Below are positions 6,009 through 7,958 of a stretch of DNA of 7,958 nt, piece after piece. This DNA is from Ventricola sp017626895. Its GTDB lineage: Bacteria; Bacillota; Clostridia; Christensenellales; Aristaeellaceae. The DNA is taken from the NCBI GenBank assembly GCA_017626895.1, contig JAGAHV010000231.1:1-7958 (forward strand), read 5' to 3'. The notes under the pieces are model-generated. The model did no database searches, was not told where the DNA came from, and saw only the letters and a list, made by a program, of their open reading frames with translations. A program made the position numbers and the translations under genes. The number at the start of each line of letters is the position of its first letter. Position 1 is the stretch's first letter.

Positions 6009-7691
6009 ATGGATCAACTCTTACGTTACTCTGAACTGATGGATCAGCTGGTCGATCTGATGACCGTGACCGGCACCTTTGATCTTCGGCGTATTTATGC
6101 GGTTCTGACAGAATTGTCCAGAATTCTGCGCGCATCAAAAGGCATAACCTCGTTTTATAAGACTCCAGAACATGCAAGGCTGGGAAAAGGGGAAAAGTAT
6201 GTCTGTTATGACAGTGGTGAACCTTCTCATCTTGTTCTGAAAGAGCAGGCTGTCACGGCGACCGGCATGACGGCGGTCTGTGAGGTCTATCAGGCAGATG
6301 ATGAGCCGCCGTTTACTGACCTTGAGCGCAGCCGTATTCAGCGTATTCAGCGCATGATGATCACGTTCATGAGCAGAAAACGGCTGAGTGATGAGGTGGA
6401 ACGCCTCACGTTTTATGATGATGAAGGGTATCGGAATCTCCGCTATTATTTCAGTCATATCGGCGGGCTTGCCCGGGAGGGAAAACTTGCCGGTAAATTG
6501 GCGGGCAGATTCAATCTCCGTCACCTGTCCAGAATAAACCGGGATATCGGGAGAGCGTCAGGCAACATTCTGATGAGAAACTATATCTCGGCGCTGGAGG
6601 AGATAATCGGCGAGACCGGATTTGTTTGTCGGCTTGGCGGGGATAATTTTGTGTTTCTGTGCAGCAAAGAATGCATGGAGGCAGTGGAAGCGGTTCTGCG
6701 CGGAATCCCGGTTGAATACGAAAAAAACAAGGGCGAACGGATTATGATATCTGCCATCGCCGGGCTGTATCGCGTTCCGGAAAATGCGGAGACCAGAACG
6801 CCGGATGAGGTGATGGACCACATTATCTCTGCATACGAAAGCGCACGGAATGATGGCAAAGAGACGATTGTTTACAGCACGGATCAGCTGATTCATGAGA
6901 AGGAAAAGATTCTTGCGGTTCAGCAGGCTTTTTCGAAAGCTGTCCAGAACGAGGAGTTCCTGGTATATTATCAGCCAAAAATCGATGTCATCGACAACGA
7001 GATAACGGGCGCTGAGGCACTGTGCAGATGGAATCATGAAGGGAAAATCATTTCACCTGCCGAGTTTATTCCCATCCTTGAGCGGAACCTGGATATCTGC
7101 AAACTGGATTTTTACATGCTGGATCATGTCTGCCGCGATATCCGGCGCTGGCTGGATGAAGGGAAGAAAGTGGTCCGTGTCTCGGTCAATTTCTCCCGGA
7201 AGCATATGATTGATGCGGATCTGTTTGACCATATTGTAAAAATCATCGACAGTCACCATGTTCCGCACAAGTACCTTGAAATTGAGCTGACGGAAACGAC
7301 AACGGATGTGGAATTCCGGGATCTCAAACAGATGGTAAACAGTCTGCAGTGTGAAGGAATTTCAACCTCTGTCGATGATTTCGGCATTGGCTATTCGTCT
7401 CTGCGTCTTCTCAAGGATATCCCGTGGAACGTGCTCAAGGTCGACAAAAGCTTCCTGCCGAATGAGAATCAGGAGGAAGCGGACAGAAACAGCATTCTGT
7501 TCAAGTATGTGATTGCCATGGCCAGAGAGCTGGGCCTTGAGTGTATTGCGGAAGGGGTAGAAACGAAAGAGCAGGTGGAGGTCCTCAGAGACAATTCCTG
7601 CAATATCGCACAGGGCTTCTACTATGATAAACCGCTTCCGGTTGAGGACTATGAGAAACGACTGGATCATTATACCTATAAAAACATGTAA
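6009..7691 (+). CDS. EAL-domain cyclic-di-GMP phosphodiesterase with degenerate GGDEF domain
   Basis: The 560-residue cytoplasmic protein should hydrolyse cyclic-di-GMP to pGpG. Residues 1-130 form a poorly defined, possibly GAF-like, sensory region; no membrane helix is visible. A GGDEF-type domain follows (about 133-290), but its signature is GGDNF (210-214) and the upstream metal and guanine contacts are replaced (NRDIGR, SGN at 177-186), so cyclase activity is unlikely. The EAL domain (about 300-548) is intact: EAL at 336-338, Asn394 in VNFS, Glu426 in EIELTE, Asp456-Asp457 in DDFG, Lys477 in LKVDK, Glu515 and Glu518 in AEGVET, and Gln535 in AQGF. These are the known metal-binding and catalytic positions of the family. 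The start has GGGGGA (6000-6005) just upstream, a somewhat short spacing. It has its own promoter (5892-5921) and terminator (7689-7719), so it is probably monocistronic. Its tail is duplicated upstream at 5652. Confidence 0.93.
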   Translation: MDQLLRYSELMDQLVDLMTVTGTFDLRRIYAVLTELSRILRASKGITSFYKTPEHARLGKGEKYVCYDSGEPSHLVLKEQAVTATGMTAVCEVYQADDEPPFTDLERSRIQRIQRMMITFMSRKRLSDEVERLTFYDDEGYRNLRYYFSHIGGLAREGKLAGKLAGRFNLRHLSRINRDIGRASGNILMRNYISALEEIIGETGFVCRLGGDNFVFLCSKECMEAVEAVLRGIPVEYEKNKGERIMISAIAGLYRVPENAETRTPDEVMDHIISAYESARNDGKETIVYSTDQLIHEKEKILAVQQAFSKAVQNEEFLVYYQPKIDVIDNEITGAEALCRWNHEGKIISPAEFIPILERNLDICKLDFYMLDHVCRDIRRWLDEGKKVVRVSVNFSRKHMIDADLFDHIVKIIDSHHVPHKYLEIELTETTTDVEFRDLKQMVNSLQCEGISTSVDDFGIGYSSLRLLKDIPWNVLKVDKSFLPNENQEEADRNSILFKYVIAMARELGLECIAEGVETKEQVEVLRDNSCNIAQGFYYDKPLPVEDYEKRLDHYTYKNM

Positions 7692-7727
7692 GGCCGTCCG
7701 GGACGGCCTTATCCTTTATGAGCTGCT
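7620..7727 (+). repeat. Direct repeat, copy 2 (intact EAL gene tail plus terminator)
   Basis: This copy holds the last 23 codons, stop codon and terminator of the intact EAL gene and pairs with 5652-5759 at offset 1968 bp. Similarity is lost within about 10 bp after 7727, so the repeat ends with the terminator and not with the neighbouring gene. Confidence 0.85.
7689..7719 (+). terminator. Intrinsic terminator of the EAL gene
   Basis: TAAGGCCGTC (7689-7698) pairs perfectly with GACGGCCTTA (7702-7711) across the loop CGG, and the stem starts at the stop codon. The following tail TCCTTTAT has a poorer T run than the copy at 5721-5751, so termination may be less complete. Confidence 0.8.
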
Positions 7728-7792
7728 CGGAATATAAACGGATAAGTGTCAGATGAAAAACAGGGAAAGGAATGCCTTGCAGGCGACTGTTT

Positions 7793-7853
7793 TGTCACTT
7801 GCCTGAGTGACAGGATCATAAGTCAAGATTTGATCAGTTGTCGCTATATGACA
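7793..7853. promoter_or_regulatory. Two TGTC/GACA dyads before the AAA-ATPase gene
   Basis: TGTCACT (7793-7799) pairs with AGTGACA (7806-7812) around a 6-nt centre. A second shorter dyad has TGTC (7839-7842) and GACA (7850-7853) around a 7-nt centre. Both right arms are followed by GG, giving a direct repeat TGACAGG at 7808-7814 and 7849-7855. They may be paired operator sites. A weak promoter (TTGTCA 7792-7797 with CATAAG 7817-7822, 19-bp spacing) overlaps the first. This is suggestive only. Confidence 0.3.
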
Positions 7854-7867
7854 GGGCTGCTTTGAAG

Positions 7868-7958
7868 ATGGGCGTTTACTTAAATCCTGGAAACAGCGGA
7901 TTTGCAGAGATCTTGCAGACCGATTATGTTGATAAAACCGGCTTGATCGGCCTGATTA
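7868..7958 (+). CDS. AAA-ATPase-like / PD-(D/E)XK family protein, N-terminus only
   Basis: Thirty codons are visible before the window ends. They begin MGVYLNPGNSGFAEIL and continue QTDYVDKTGLIGLI. The YLNPGN, F and YVDKTGLI pattern is the hallmark start of a large family common in gut Clostridia and Bacteroidetes, with an AAA-ATPase-like N-terminal domain and a C-terminal PD-(D/E)XK nuclease-type domain, usually over 500 residues. Its biological role is not established. The upstream ribosome site is weak: CAGGG (7852-7856) with 11-base spacing, or GAAG (7864-7867) directly against the start. The Walker motifs and nuclease domain would lie beyond the window, so integrity cannot be judged. Confidence 0.85.
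   Translation, partial: MGVYLNPGNSGFAEILQTDYVDKTGLIGLI

Noticed and set aside
5652..7727. The direct repeats as ends of an insertion sequence or composite transposon
   Set aside because: The repeats are coding tails with terminators in direct orientation, no transposase is present between them, and no target-site duplications are visible. Loss of a tandem paralogue explains them better.

Overview
The window looks like a chromosomal segment from a Gram-positive Firmicute, most likely a gut- or rumen-type Clostridia (Lachnospiraceae-like). This is inference. It rests on strong AGGAGG-type ribosome sites, a Gram-positive style extended -10 promoter, a lipoprotein signal on the solute-binding protein, and the families present. 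No rRNA, tRNA, CRISPR array or intact insertion sequence is visible. All genes are on the + strand.

Layout. Positions 1-366 are non-coding. They hold a tandem GTTAWATAAC motif, a large nested fold-back (54-136), an extended -10 promoter (159-187) and a leader of about 170 nt with three hairpins. A two-gene unit follows: a membrane hybrid histidine kinase with two receiver domains (367-2898), overlapped by 4 bp with a lipoprotein ABC-type solute-binding protein (2895-4193), closed by an intrinsic terminator (4206-4228). Next comes a MATE-family transporter (start most likely 4257, end 5618). Just after it lies the decayed last 23 codons and the terminator of a second EAL-domain gene (5652-5751). 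A promoter at 5892-5921 then drives an intact cyclic-di-GMP phosphodiesterase with a degenerate GGDEF domain (6009-7691), which ends in a near-identical tail and terminator. The window closes with the first 30 codons of an AAA-ATPase-like / PD-(D/E)XK family protein (7868 onward).

How the genes may work together. The kinase and binding protein are translationally coupled and have no permease beside them. The simplest reading is a LuxP/LuxQ-like sensor pair in which the lipoprotein captures a ligand and reports to the kinase. No HPt or DNA-binding output partner is encoded here. The EAL protein keeps every catalytic residue I can check and should hydrolyse cyclic-di-GMP. Its link to the kinase is only proximity.

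The most informative structural observation is the 108-bp direct repeat (5652-5759 and 7620-7727, about 86% identical, no gaps). It shows that a second EAL gene once stood where the MATE gene now ends, leaving a 23-codon scar and a terminator that the MATE gene now uses.
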